Origin: Trichobilharzia regenti
Lineage: Eukaryota > Platyhelminthes > Trematoda > Strigeidida > Schistosomatidae
Reading direction: 5' to 3'
NCBI GenBank assembly: GCA_944472135.2
Contig: OX235263.1
Span: 5,501,517-5,565,516 of the forward strand
DNA length: 64,000 bases
Position 1 is the first letter of the stretch. Every line of letters starts with the position of its first letter. Below, one piece after another: positions 44,289 through 54,259 of this stretch. The translations under genes were made by a program, and so were the position numbers. Below the pieces are notes generated by a model. It worked only from the letters and a program-made list of their open reading frames with translations, was not told the origin of the DNA and did not search any database.

Positions 44289-44746
44289 CTTACGAATATT
44301 ATAGAAATCTCTGTGTGACACACGTTTCTGTTCAAGTGATTCCCGAGCTTCATTCAGCAGAGAATGCAATTGAAACTTCGAAGCTAAATAGGTGAGTCGA
44401 CGATAACAAAATGATTTCAATGGACCATCGGCTACAAATGTACGTATGGTATCAAAATCTGAGAAAAAGGTTTGTAAACAGGGCACATTGAATACTGGTA
44501 AACCATCGTCATCATTATCATCATCGCCGTGATCGTTATTTGTCTGATGAACTTCACCATTCGCCTTGTCAGTACTCTCTGAAACACCGCCGCCACCACA
44601 ACCACCACCATTACCATTAACCGTTTCACGGTTACGTATAACATGCATAATCCCTTTGTGGAATTCAAGTTTCACATTCAACGGTTCAGGCCAATAGTCA
44701 ATTTCGAATGGATCACCGGTTTTTTCAGGTGGATGTATAGGATGAT
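44289..44746 (-). CDS. AMPD: AMP deaminase exon, pre-catalytic region
   Basis: This exon codes about 152 residues: HPIHPPEKTGDPF, a hydrophobic stretch ending in KGIMHVIRNRE, a Gly/Ser/Asp-rich linker of about 45 residues, then GPLKSFCYRRLTYLASKF, HSLLNEARE and SHRDFYNIRK. The last blocks are diagnostic of animal AMPD just before the catalytic barrel. The acceptor follows a T-rich tract (TTATTAG) and the donor is AAG|GTGAGT. The exon starts with two bases of a split codon and ends in phase 0, joining directly to VDTHLH. The low-complexity linker (runs of Gly, then of Asp and Asn, about 44510-44630) sits where vertebrate enzymes have a short loop. Confidence 0.95.
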
Positions 44747-45034
44747 CTAATAAAATGAGACAGAACGAAAACAAGCAAAAATAAAACATGTTCATACATT
44801 GATTGATTAGCCCTTTCCTTGTAAATTTGAATAAATCACAAACAACACAGTCTAATGTACAGTCTAATGAAGTCATTATTATTAAGTTGATGCATAGAAA
44901 GAATTTTAACATACTTACTTATCCACAGAGAGTTCTCAAGTTTGAACAAAAGAAAAACAGTGTATGCAACTACGGTAACAACAAAAATAATTTAAAACAA
45001 TTAGTTCCCTTTATGAGCATTATCTCAACTACAC

Positions 45035-45665
45035 ATTCATCAACTTGAAACCAATCTGGAAATCTTCATCACTCAGCCAGCTAGCATCGACAACAAAATT
45101 CAGTCGGATTTTCAATACAAACAACGTCAAGTCAGTCAGTTCTTAAATACGGATCGGATGAGAAACTTGGCGGGCGGGCGGGTCACAAAGAATATTTCCA
45201 ACAGCCTGTTGCAGACGTTACCTTTATAAACCAACAACTGTGTTCGCTGGATCTATACTGAGGATCAGATGGCCGGGTCGTGCCGAAAAGAATCACCAAC
45301 AAGAAACTCTGACTGGAACAAACAAACAAAACAAGAACCAATCGCCGCCCAACAAATATGCAGGAGAAAGTGGATGGAGATGGATTGGACACTCGTGGCT
45401 GAGGAGGCATCGCGCTGGGTCACATCGCTCGCGCATCAGGCCATCGCTCGAGTGGAACCTGGTCGAAAGGGAAGCGACGAGTGGGACGTCAGTGCAAGGG
45501 TGACATGGAGGAGATCGTGTGAAGAGGGGAGGAGTTGAAACAGTCACTATGGACTAACATGGATGGAGGTGAAAGTACAGCAGGAGGAAGATAGAAATGG
45601 CAAGTGTAGACGTGCAGTTGAAGCGCTATATTCCACCAGGAAACCAAGGGAACAATAATAATAAT
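45035..45665 (+). mobile_element. RTE-like LINE, variant subfamily, 3' end
   Basis: Plus-strand pieces: NLKPIWKSSSLSQPASIDNK, IQSDFQYKQRQVSQF, GWRWIGHSW, RWVTSLAHQAIAR-type shadows, and the end GAAGCGCTATATTCCACCAG, GGAACAATAATAATAATAAC. Same subfamily as 12180-13400. Confidence 0.85.
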
Positions 45666-45689
45666 AACAATAAAAGTTCCCTTTATGAA

Positions 45690-46395
45690 TTTAGACAAAG
45701 CAATCAGATGTAATTTATCTGAATCGTGTTATGTTGAATTTGCGCAACACATTTCGAACAATCTAATCCACACACGGACTTGGGTCAAGTAAAGAGGACA
45801 TATTGAAGGTCAAAATAACAATGAAGACCACTAAACCAAATAGCAGAGGTAATAGTACATCTGCTATGGTATCAAAACAAAATTTACCGAGGAACATGGT
45901 TTTAGTGTGATGACGAATTGTCTGGGTGGTTTAAACTTTCTAACTTTCCACTTATTGTAGGAAACGCCCCAAACACGTTTTACAGATAGGCTTCAAAGAT
46001 GTGTTAACATCAATTTTATGTCCTGTCGTTATGATATATTTGCAATACGTTTCGTCTGTTCTTAGCATTAATGGGTTTCTGGGATTCTATTTACTTCTGG
46101 AGCCATTTAGGAATATGCTCTGAAGTTATCCCTTACTTGCATAGATCGATGAGTCCTCCCTAGGTATGTATGTCCACACGTACATTCCAATTGGTAAATA
46201 CAGTGGGATGTGACATCATTTTTCGTATGTTCAGAGGGCTTAGACAGATATATTGGCTTAATATTCTCTACTACTATGATATTAACTGCATAAAACGTCT
46301 TTTTAACCACAGCAGCGTTCAGTCTTTGTCTAGTTATCAAGCTGCTATGATGCCCCTATATAGGGTAGCTAGATATACACGTCTTTCTTAGGAGC
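45690..46395 (-). mobile_element. Penelope-like element, left arm of second head-to-head pair
   Basis: The minus frame 46340-46107 reads RQRLNAAVVKKTFYAVNIIV, NDVTSHCIYQLECTCGHTYL and GRTHRSMQVRD: a GIY-YIG domain with CxCG and YLGRT. The tail left of it contains CAAAATAACAATGAAGACCA and matches the inverted plus copy at 46440-46760. Confidence 0.85.
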
Positions 46396-46760
46396 GAGCA
46401 TATTCCTAAATGGCTCCAAAAACAAATGTAATCTTCAGAACCCATTAATGGTGAGAACGGGAGACCTAGCTCTTCTATTGCGAAACACATTATAGAGACA
46501 GGACATAAAATTGACGTTAACAGGTTTTTAAAACCTTTCTATAGAACGTGTAATATTACCTTCGCTATTTGGTTGAGTGGTCTTCATTGTTATTGTGGCC
46601 TTCAATATGTCCTTTAACTTGAACTAAATGGTCTATTTTCTCACCTCTTAACTCCTTAATAATTTCACACATGTATTTCTATGACAAGTCAGTGTGTGAT
46701 CAGATTGTTCGAAATGTGTTGCACAAATAAGCACATTACACGATTCAGACAAATTACGTC
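46396..46760 (+). mobile_element. Penelope-like element, right arm of second head-to-head pair
   Basis: Plus orientation, starting at GAGCATATTCCTAAATGGCT, with residues SSSIAKHIIETGHKIDV and then the untranslated tail TGGTCTTCATTGTTATTGTG, GTTCGAAATGTGTTGCACAA. It continues the sense of 5260-5795. Confidence 0.83.
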
Positions 46761-46799
46761 TTCTTATTGCTTTATAATAATAATAATCATACAGAATGT

Positions 46800-47265
46800 A
46801 AATTTTTAGAGTTACGTAATCAAATGAAACAGAGAAGATGAGGAAATCCCGTTATCGACCAGGGTAAGGGAAGACTGATAACCCTTTCTTTCTGAACACA
46901 CACATAAGTTGGGTTTCAGGGGCATCATGGAGACTGCTTCGGTTAACTTGAAGAGAATTGAGCTTTTATGTCTCTTGAGAACTTTTAAGGAGTTTTCAAT
47001 GTCCACCTCATCACCCATGTCGGCAAGATGTCTGGCAATAATTGTATTACTGAAAAAATTTATTCCCTTCAGATGCACTTTTGATACATGTCCAGAAAAT
47101 TGAAGATGTTCCTTTTTTCACTGTTCTCCTAATGTAACTGCTCCAACAGATACATGTAAATTTATATACACAGAGTTAACACATAAAAAGTCTGTCAGTC
47201 GACTTTTGATTGCATCACACGAGGACCAACTTAGCTGCAGAATAGATTCTGGCTACTGATGCACT
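46800..47265 (-). mobile_element. Penelope-like element C-terminal fragment
   Basis: The minus frame 47078-46812 reads INFFSNTIIARHLADMGDEV, KVLKRHKSSILFKLTEAVSM and PNLCVCSERKGYQSS: the last part of a PLE GIY-YIG protein (AEAxxxxxxxPxLCVxxxxxY). The sister end is on the plus strand at 48830-48900. Confidence 0.8.
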
Positions 47266-47550
47266 CAATCAATCTTCTAATGATTATTCTTCGAATATTA
47301 TCACCTTTAAAATAGAGTTGAATGAATGAAGATAGGCCATTTTTCCCAATGTGATTTAATTGCTACTTGAACCTTTACACCTTTTGTACTTGTTAATGAA
47401 CCTTTAAGGGTAACACTTTTGTTTTTCAACATCTGTTTTTAAGAATCAGAAATTCTGTTTGATTGGACACACACTAGTAACTAGTGTGATGTGTCTAGTT
47501 GTTGATGTTTGTTGCAGACTGAATTCTATCAGTCAGGTTGACAATGTGGC
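47266..47550. other. Unassigned stretch
   Basis: No recognised element. AGTAACTAGTGTGATGTGTC near 47475 resembles a sequence at 10740 and 10861, so a further dispersed repeat is possible. Confidence 0.4.
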
Positions 47551-47895
47551 CATCATTCTAGGTAGCCTTGCTGACTGGTGAGTGCCAACTAGCACGAAAC
47601 CTAGGTGCAGCCAAGGCTTCTATGGCCAATTGCCTGCAACCATCTTATGCTATCGAATCAACATTCACCGTGATAGTGAGCTACTTAAAATTGTGACCAC
47701 ATTGCAAACCTGACTGGTAGAATTCAGTCTACACCAAAAACAAAAGACTAGAAGCGGGGGTTCGAATCTCAGAGGAGACATAAGTTCCTTCAAGGTTGCA
47801 GATACGCCTAGCTGATGAATGCCAACTAGCACGGGACCTAGGTTCAAGGCTTTCTGTGGCCAATTTCCTCCAATCATCTAATATCATCGAATCAG
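47551..47895 (+). mobile_element. SINE family D pieces
   Basis: Two plus-strand pieces: 47560-47655 (CTGACTGGTGAGTGCCAACT, ACGAAACCTAGG) and 47757-47895 with the B-box GGGTTCGAATCTCAGAGG, then CTTCAAGGTTGCAGATACGC and CCTCCAATCATCTAATATCA. Confidence 0.78.
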
Positions 47896-47929
47896 AAATT
47901 CTTCCTCTAATTTGTGCGTGGAACAGATT

Positions 47930-48335
47930 CTTGTGACTCCTTAGAACAGATATAAGTAGGAAACCCGAGAAGATGAGTAATTTCAGAAAAAAGCTCAGCA
48001 ATTGCACTACATGCATTAACACAAAACCGCACAATAGGATGGGAGAGGATTGAAATTCTAAGAAGTAATCTGTGTAGGTGGAGAAACAGATTGATTACTG
48101 AATCCTTCCTGGTTCATTGAGTCTACACTCAACACAACTCATGCAATAGAAGTGACTCAATGCAAATACCAGAGATGTGGAAGAGGTAATTAATAAACTC
48201 GTGGAGAAATCTAAAAGCTCACTTCAATTAGAATTGAAGTATGCGCTGAAGATGTCGCCTAGTAGGGGGGGGGCAATGAAAGGTTGGCAAATTAACTATC
48301 CAGCTAGCTCAGAGAACACAACCACATCAAAATTT
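47930..48335 (+). mobile_element. Two joined PLE 3' pieces
   Basis: 47930-48180 belongs to the NHTIGWE subfamily (KMSNFRKKLSNCTTCINTKP-like frames, MGEDxxILRSNL, ESFLVH*VYTQHNS). 48181-48335 is the tail of the subfamily at 36.7-37.9 kb (GAGAAATCTAAAAGCTCACT, G-run, AACTATCCAGCTAGCTCAGA). Confidence 0.75.
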
Positions 48336-48547
48336 TCAAGTGTTGGTCTTGTAGGGATTTGGATCGGGTCCCAGTGGCTCAATGGTCTACGAGCTCTCCT
48401 TGTAACCAGAAGGTCCTGGGTTCGAACCCCGGTGGGTGCATACTGATGAGGAGTCCCAAACTAGGACGAAACAGCTGTCCAGTACTCCCAGGTTTTCCAG
48501 TGGTTCTCTAACTGATGTCAGCTCATTATTAAATCCTTCATACACAT
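48336..48547 (+). mobile_element. Hammerhead SINE (family B)
   Basis: Close to the copy at 11020: GGATCGGGTCCCAGTGGCTC, TTGTAACCAGAAGGTCCTGG, B-box GGGTTCGAACCCC. The ribozyme region is identical except the core starts ATGAGGA instead of CTGAGGA, so the essential C is lost. It lacks the first part of the long form and follows a 3' scrap of another copy (TTCAAGTGTTGGTCTTGTAG). Confidence 0.88.
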
Positions 48548-48769
48548 CGAAATTATCCACCTGAACTACAAATCTTCACTATCATATTCTAACAAATCGC
48601 TTATTATTACTAAATAAACACTCGACTGTAATCGATCAATAACAATCATATTATTACCAATAGTCAAATCAGAGGAGAATAACAAATAATCTTCAAATCC
48701 TCTACAACAGAGTTTTGACCAGTACTGGTTTATAGCTAGCTGTTTGCACAATAACGACTTTCTATGAAT

Positions 48770-49100
48770 TGACTACCGGGGACTACAATCTTTCAGGTGT
48801 TGACAAAGCATCCACATCTCCATCAAGCACCGGAAACCCGATTTATATATGTGTTCAGAAAGAAAGGGTTCTCAGTCTTTCAGTTACCCCGGTTGATACT
48901 TGAATGTCTTCACCGCTTTTATTTCAATTGATTACGTAACACTGAAAATTTGCATTCTGTATGATTATTATTATTATTGTTATTATTACCACTGTATGCA
49001 CGTATTGGTTTCTTGTTTAAACTTGAAATCTTTCAAGGGTAAGTATGTTAGAACTGTTTGTGTGTACATCAACTTAATAATGATTTCTTTTAGACTGTAA
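48770..49100 (+). mobile_element. Penelope-like element extreme 3' end
   Basis: Residues KPDLYMCSERKGSQS, then untranslated CACCGCTTTTATTTCAATTG. It is the plus-strand partner of 46800-46890. Confidence 0.65.
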
Positions 49101-49364
49101 GCAGTTGATGAGAAGCCAAGAAAACAAATAATGAAAGCACCATCGTGTTTTGCACAAACCACTGTGTCATTTCTTGCTTTAATTATAGACATTTTCAATT
49201 ATACATGAATAATCTGTAAAATACAAATAACCATAGAAACGGAGACAAGCAAAACAAAGAGGGTGAGTGGCAAATCAACATGCAACTTTTGAGCAGATAT
49301 ATATATATATCAAGGTTACATAATGGACATTTCATCAATTTTACAAAATAATAATAAATAATAA

Positions 49365-49597
49365 TTTTTCCTTCACGTTCCCAGTGGAACATAGGGCTTC
49401 AAGCTAGTGGCTTGAAGTTTCTGTGGCAGTGTTTAATTTTACAGGATGGGGTTGCTAGCCTCATGACCAACACTTCTTTATTACCAACATTATTTCTGGT
49501 TTAGCCAGGTAAAGGAGTGCGTCTGTAGCCAAGGATCGAACCCCGGACCATGTGGATGGTCGGCGAGCGTCCTAACCGCTATACCACCGACGCACAA
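49365..49597 (-). mobile_element. tRNA-derived SINE with LINE-like tail (family C), best copy
   Basis: Minus strand in order: GTGCGTCGGTGGTATAGCGG head with GGACGCTCGCCGACCATCC, B-box GGTTCGATCCTT, middle CAGACGCACTCCTTTACCTG to AGGCTAGCAACCCCATCC, and tail TTGAAGCCCTATGTTCCACT, GGGAACGTGAAGGAAAAATT, ending in ATT/TTA repeats. About 230 bases. The tail shares TGAAGCCCTATGTTCC with the RTE-like LINE. Confidence 0.92.
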
Positions 49598-49679
49598 TTT
49601 TACAAAATAGTTGATAATTATTTCATTGAAAGAGGGAATGATTTAGTTTGCTTCAGACTAACACCATTATGTCGTTTCA

Positions 49680-50262
49680 AGTTTTGATAAGAAATTGATA
49701 ATATCAGTTAGAGAAATATCCATTGAAAACCAGGAAGCATTGGTTGAGTTGTGTCGTCCTCACTTTGACCTCTTCAGCAGTATATATCCATCGGCTGCTG
49801 AACACCAGGGAGGTCGAACCTAGAAGTTGTTTGTTGACCATTCAGCTAACGAGACGAAATCTAATGAACCGAACATGAATTTTACCTTCTGCCAGTTCGT
49901 ATTACATAGGCGTAACCGCCAACAACACTCACTGCCCTAACATCCAACTTGGTGGATAACACTGGTGACAAGTATGCAACACTAGGACGACTCCAGACAA
50001 CATCCTGTATGCAGTAGTCACTGATGAGTACTAGACTAATTTTTAAAACTGCTAAGGCACTGGGACCCAATAACCCAATGGTTGATGAATCCCAACTTCT
50101 GATAATTCGTGATATATACGTTTCTGCAACTCACCAGCCAAAATCACCGCCGACTTGGTGGCCTGACTTGATAGACCCCACCTGTTAAACGACTTCTCAC
50201 TAGAACCCCCCCCACATAACGTCGTGTAACCAGAAGGTCCTGAATTCAAACCATGGAAGTGA
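49680..50262 (-). mobile_element. Degenerate family B SINE pieces
   Basis: Minus traces at 49690-49870 (CTTTGACCTCTTCAGCAGTA) and 50000-50215 (CACTGGGACCCAATAACCC, CACTAGAACCCCCCCCAC); a plus tRNA-like scrap at 50221 (GTGTAACCAGAAGGTCCTGA) adjoins the LINE. Confidence 0.65.
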
Positions 50263-51560
50263 GTGTGTCTGTCTGTCTGTTTTCGACATAGAACTTTCCA
50301 CCGATGTGCACCAGCTCAAGTCGCCACACTCTCTCCATGTACCACACAAAGCAACAGAAGAAAGAAGAAGAAATGCATAATAAAAACAGTAAACACAGGT
50401 GTGAGACAAAGGAATAGTAATAACGAAGAACAATATAGTTTCATTGGAAATCATAAGTCACAGGGAGTGGATGCATCTGCGCCACTGAGAACGATTTTGA
50501 GCCATGTCACCAATTGTTTCCAACCATAGTTTTTTACCGTCCTGAGGACCCTAGCCTGGAAGTCTACACCTTTCTACGTGGCTTAGACCAGCTGTTGTGG
50601 ATTTCATTGACTGGTGCCAAGTTTTTGTTTGACCGCCGTTAGCTTTTTTCCAGCCTGACCCTATATCCGCTAACATTGCTCGTCGAGGGAGGCGATGGCT
50701 TGGTATACGTAACACATGTCCTAACCATCTCAGTCTTTGTAGCTTCACGACTTCGTCGATTGATTTCCCCTGTTTACCTAGAACTCTACGCCTAACCTCC
50801 ATGTTGCTCACCTTATTATGCCACTTTACACGGGAAAATTTGAGAACGATCACTTTGAGCCATGTCATTAATTGTTTCTAACCATTGGTTTTTATCGTCC
50901 GAGGACCCCAACCAGTCAGGAAATCTACACCTTCCTACGTGGCTTAGACTAACTGTTGTAGATTTCATTGACTGGTGGCAGGTTTTGTTTGACCTCCGCT
51001 AGCTCTCTTCCATCCTGACCCTATGTCAGCGAACATTTTCCGTCGAGTAAGGCGATCGAAGGCTAGGCATACATGCGTAACACCTGTCCTAACTATCTCA
51101 GTCGATGTAACTTCAGAATCTCGTCGATTGATTTCCCCTGCTTACCAACTAGCATTCGACGCCTAACCTTAATATTGCTCACCACTTCACATGGGAGATA
51201 GAACGCACGAACGTATGATCAAAGACAGCTAGCTAGCCTTTTCATGTCTTCCACTCTCAATAGCCAGGTCTCGCTCACAGCCATAAAAGAGGACGGAGTG
51301 GACTGATGCTGAGCAGTACACCCGGCCTTTGGTCCACAGCCAGCCGGATATCACGTCTACTAAGCCAGAGACGGCGTAAACTAGCATATGCGAAACTAGC
51401 CCCCTGTATCCTTATTCAGCTGAGATTTCGTCAGCGATAAACCCGTTGGTGTTGGCTGATGGTACTTCCCAAGTAAGTGAAGCGGTCAACGCACTCCATA
51501 AACCGCTTCACTTCCTATTTCTAATCTAGGAGTCGGTGTAGTCCAGTCTTGTAACATCAT
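50263..51560 (-). mobile_element. Two L2x LINE copies in tandem, antisense
   Basis: Copy 1 (50868-50263) reads [60 protein letters not shown] on the minus strand and ends in the (GTCT)n complement of the ACAG tail at 50265-50282. Copy 2 (about 51560-50840) covers the same region and more upstream (VYCSAS-VRSVL trace around 51300) but lacks the last 240 bases. The two repeat GAGAACGAT-TTTGAGCCATGTCA at 50488 and 50840. Confidence 0.82.
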
Positions 51561-51610
51561 CTAGCATTTGACAGGAGCGAATCGCATGCCAAACATTCGT
51601 AGAATTACGT

Positions 51611-51806
51611 ATATTTTTTTTCAAAACAATGGTTACTCAATATAGAATATTATTCACATTTTCGATAACCTCCTCTTCATCAGGTTCTACAGTTATATAC
51701 ATACGTAATGGGTATATATGTCTATAACTGTAGAACCCTTATGAAGAGGAGGTTATCGAAAATGTGAATAATATTCTATATTGAGTAACCACTGTTTTGA
51801 AGCAAA
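51611..51806. repeat. Palindrome of two PLE 3' tails
   Basis: Arms of about 80 bases, 51613-51695 and 51723-51806, are inverted copies with about 96% identity around a 27-base centre. The right arm reads TATAACTGTAGAACCCTTAT, GAAGAGGAGGTTATCGAAAA, ATATTGAGTAACCACTGTTT. It matches the PLE tail motif (GTAGARCCTGATGAAGA). Confidence 0.9.
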
Positions 51807-52200
51807 ATAAACGAAACAATTCAGTAATGAATAACGAAAAATAAGTGATCTTTGATCATCGGTTTTACAAACAAAAAACAAAACAATTGTCTCACATTCT
51901 TTTGATGATGTTAACAGCGTAATCAATTTACCATTTTGCAAACTCATTTTTTCAATATCAACTTCGCTTACGTAATCTCGTCTGACGTAGTTACGGCGGG
52001 GAATGGCTTTATTTATTATGACTAAGCGCATAACCCACGCACACACACACACACTACTATTAATAGCTGCGCATGCTCTCTTCACATTCTTCACAGTATC
52101 ATTTCGTGTGTTTTCGAAAAAAATCCGAGAAAATTAAAAACTTGAGGTATGTAGGCTTCATAGTCCACAAAAGACAGAAGTTTGAAAAACAAAAAAATGT
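51807..52200. other. Unassigned stretch with a long minus-strand ORF
   Basis: A minus ORF (52094-51753) includes RRDYVSEVDIEKMSLQNG. I do not recognise it, and its C-terminus runs into the PLE palindrome, so it is probably chance. A (CA)7 tract is at 52036-52053. Confidence 0.4.
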
Positions 52201-52204
52201 TAGA

Positions 52205-53780
52205 CTATACATTTCGAACAATCTGATCACAAATTTAGTCTTACATGTGATGAAGAAAGTAGCAATCAGCTTGCATTTTTAGACATACTTCTGAGTCGAA
52301 GAGATAAAGGTTCAATAAGACGATCATCAATCTACAGAAAGCCCACTTGCACAGTTACTGTTACGTATGCCAAGCCATCGCCTCCCTCGACGAGCAATGT
52401 TAGCGGATATAGGGTCAGGCTGGAAAAAAGCTAGCGGCGGTCAAACAAAAACTTGGCACCAGTCAATGAAATCCACAACAGCTGGTCTAAGCCACGTAGA
52501 AAGGTGTAGACTTCCAGGCTAGGGTCCTCGGGACGGTAAAAATCTTTGGTTGGAAACAATTGGTGACATGGCTCAAAATCGTTCTCAGTGGCGCAGATGC
52601 ATCCACTCCTTGTGACTTATGATCTCCAATGAAACTGTTTTGTTTTTCTTTATTACTCCTTTGTCTCACACCTCTGCTCACTGTCTCTATTATGCTTTTC
52701 TTGTACTTTCTTCTCTTGCTTCGCGTGCTACACGGAGTGTGGCGACTTGAACTTCCGTACATTTGTGCAAAGTTTTATGTCGAAAACAGACAGACAGACA
52801 GACCACTTGCACAGGGCAGTCCCCTTAATTTTCACAGTTTCTGTCCATTACAGTATAATAGAGGCTTAGTGTAATGTCTATTTATTAAGAGGATTCAACG
52901 TATTTGTACGGCTTATGTTATAGACAACGAAAACGAAATATTAATGGATACTCTTGTTGAAAACGGGGATATCCTTTAAAATTTTTAAACAGGTTTAGAA
53001 GTCAATTAGTCTCAAAACCTGCAATCCATACCGCCCCTAAGAAAAATGTTTTCATCAAATTTACCATATAACGGGGAAATAAACAGTAGGATTTTGAGAC
53101 AAAGGTTGAATTCGATCATCCGTAGAACCTATTATGCACTCCAGCTTATAATTGTCCAAAAAAGCTATAAAAAAAACTATGCTTCACTGGAAACCTCAAA
53201 AGTGCACAATATTTACCAATTTTCGTGTGAGTGTGGTCACACATACATAGGGAGGATTAATTGCGCTTTGTATGTGAAGGTGGGAGAGACTATCCCAAAA
53301 TGGCTAGAAAAACGAATGAATTATGAAAAGCCAATAGATGCAGGCGTCAGACTACCAACTTCGTCTATAGCTAAACACCTAATCGAGATGAACCATAAGA
53401 TGATGTTAACTCAGCCTTTAACGTCATCTATAAAACGGTCAAGGAGCTTATTGAAATACGCCAAGGCTATAGCTATTCATAAACTTAAGCACGCCCCCTT
53501 GTGCATTCAAAAACAGTTTATTATTTCTCCTAGCCTACCTTGGTAATCCTTATTTGATTGGATTACCGAACGTTGTGTTAATCATTCTTAAATCTTTTTT
53601 TGTCACTTTGTTTAATTTAACCTTTTCATATATATCGACTTGACAGGTAAATGTGTAAGGGATCAGACTGTTGAAATGTATAGCGCAAATACATCACACC
53701 CCATTTTTCAGATAATCTCTGTCTTCTCATAACGCTATCCAAATTTATGAAAGAGACTAGGTGTTTTAATAAAAATGTTA
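52205..53780 (+). mobile_element. Penelope-like element interrupted by a LINE
   Basis: Plus strand: [37 protein letters not shown], then the L2x insertion (52355-52802), then FHSFCPLQYNRGLV, IKRIQRICTAYVID, LVENG, and the frame 53046-53546 with INSRILRQRLNSIIRRTYYA, NIYQFSCECGHTYIGRINCA (GIY-YIG), PTSSIAKHLIEMNH and HAPLCIQKQFIISPSLPW. The 3' tail runs to about 53780 (GTAAGGGATCAGACTGTTGA). Frameshifted but nearly complete from RT C-terminus to tail. Confidence 0.9.
52355..52802 (+). mobile_element. L2x LINE insertion with 12-bp target duplication
   Basis: A 448-base 5'-truncated copy ending GAAAACAGACAGACAGACAGA. It is flanked by CCACTTGCACAG at 52343-52354 and 52803-52814, one copy on each side. 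Removing it restores the PLE order from KPTC to the HFHSF segment. It dates the LINE as younger than this PLE. Confidence 0.92.
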
Positions 53781-53969
53781 GGACTTTAAATTCAAATGTC
53801 ATGTAAAACAGATGAAACTCTCCGAAGCGACCTATCGACAGTAGTTCGAAAAAAAAAACCGTTTTCACTGCATTACTACGCCTCATACACACACCCCACC
53901 CTGGAACACAACCTCTTATTTATCGAAACATCAAAGACAACGTCCTACTCTTGACAATATATATATATG

Positions 53970-54240
53970 TGCATACACCAATCCTACGGTGTGTTTCCGT
54001 GGAGCTAAATATACATACAGGCCATACCAGCAAGATATATTGTCTAGACATGTACAAAAACACCTCCAAGTATGGTTAACGAAAGGAGGAATTAGACGAA
54101 CCAATAGCTCAATTCTTATAACAATGTTGTCTTGACTTTGTATTCCGTATAAGTGAAGAAGTCATTCAGAGGGATCTACAGAACAGAACCTCTTGTTACA
54201 TACTAGGAAAACTCTGGAAAGCAGGTTTTTCCAATCCCTT
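53970..54240 (+). mobile_element. Penelope-like element GIY-YIG scrap
   Basis: Residues YTYRPYQQDILSRHVQKHLQ, VWLTKGGIRRTNSSIL resemble the YIGRTQRALSMRAREHVPVW and LSKGVTKGINSAVL stretch of the 38349 frame. The nuclease core is changed. Confidence 0.65.
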
Positions 54241-54259
54241 TAAATGCCCGTAGCTGTTT

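Larger units (their letters stand above)
765..44746 (-). other. AMPD: AMP deaminase gene, partial, eight coding exons
   Basis: This span holds a host gene for AMP deaminase, the cytosolic enzyme that converts AMP to IMP and ammonia in purine nucleotide balance. The exons match the metazoan AMPD2/AMPD3 type in order: the region before the catalytic barrel, the metal-binding HLH of [10 protein letters not shown], the [16 protein letters not shown] block, [33 protein letters not shown] and [15 protein letters not shown]. Introns are about 2.1, 7.5, 9.2, 2.5, 4.1, 3.4 and 13.5 kb, filled with transposons in both orientations. All junctions have GT donors, AG acceptors and compatible phases. The first exon here starts in phase 1, so at least one upstream exon exists; I did not find it between 44.7 and 64 kb. 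The C-terminal block should follow left of position 1. Exon calls come from remembered family sequence, not from a search. Confidence 0.93.

Noticed and set aside
48441..48482. Active hammerhead with core CTGATGA and a three-base bulge
   Set aside because: GTACTGATGAGGAGTCC is better explained as GTACTG plus a mutated core ATGAGGA, because stem I GTACTG/CAGTAC is conserved; the first core C is lost.
51753..52094. Minus ORF of 113 codons as a missing AMPD exon
   Set aside because: No AMPD block is visible and its end lies in the PLE-tail palindrome.
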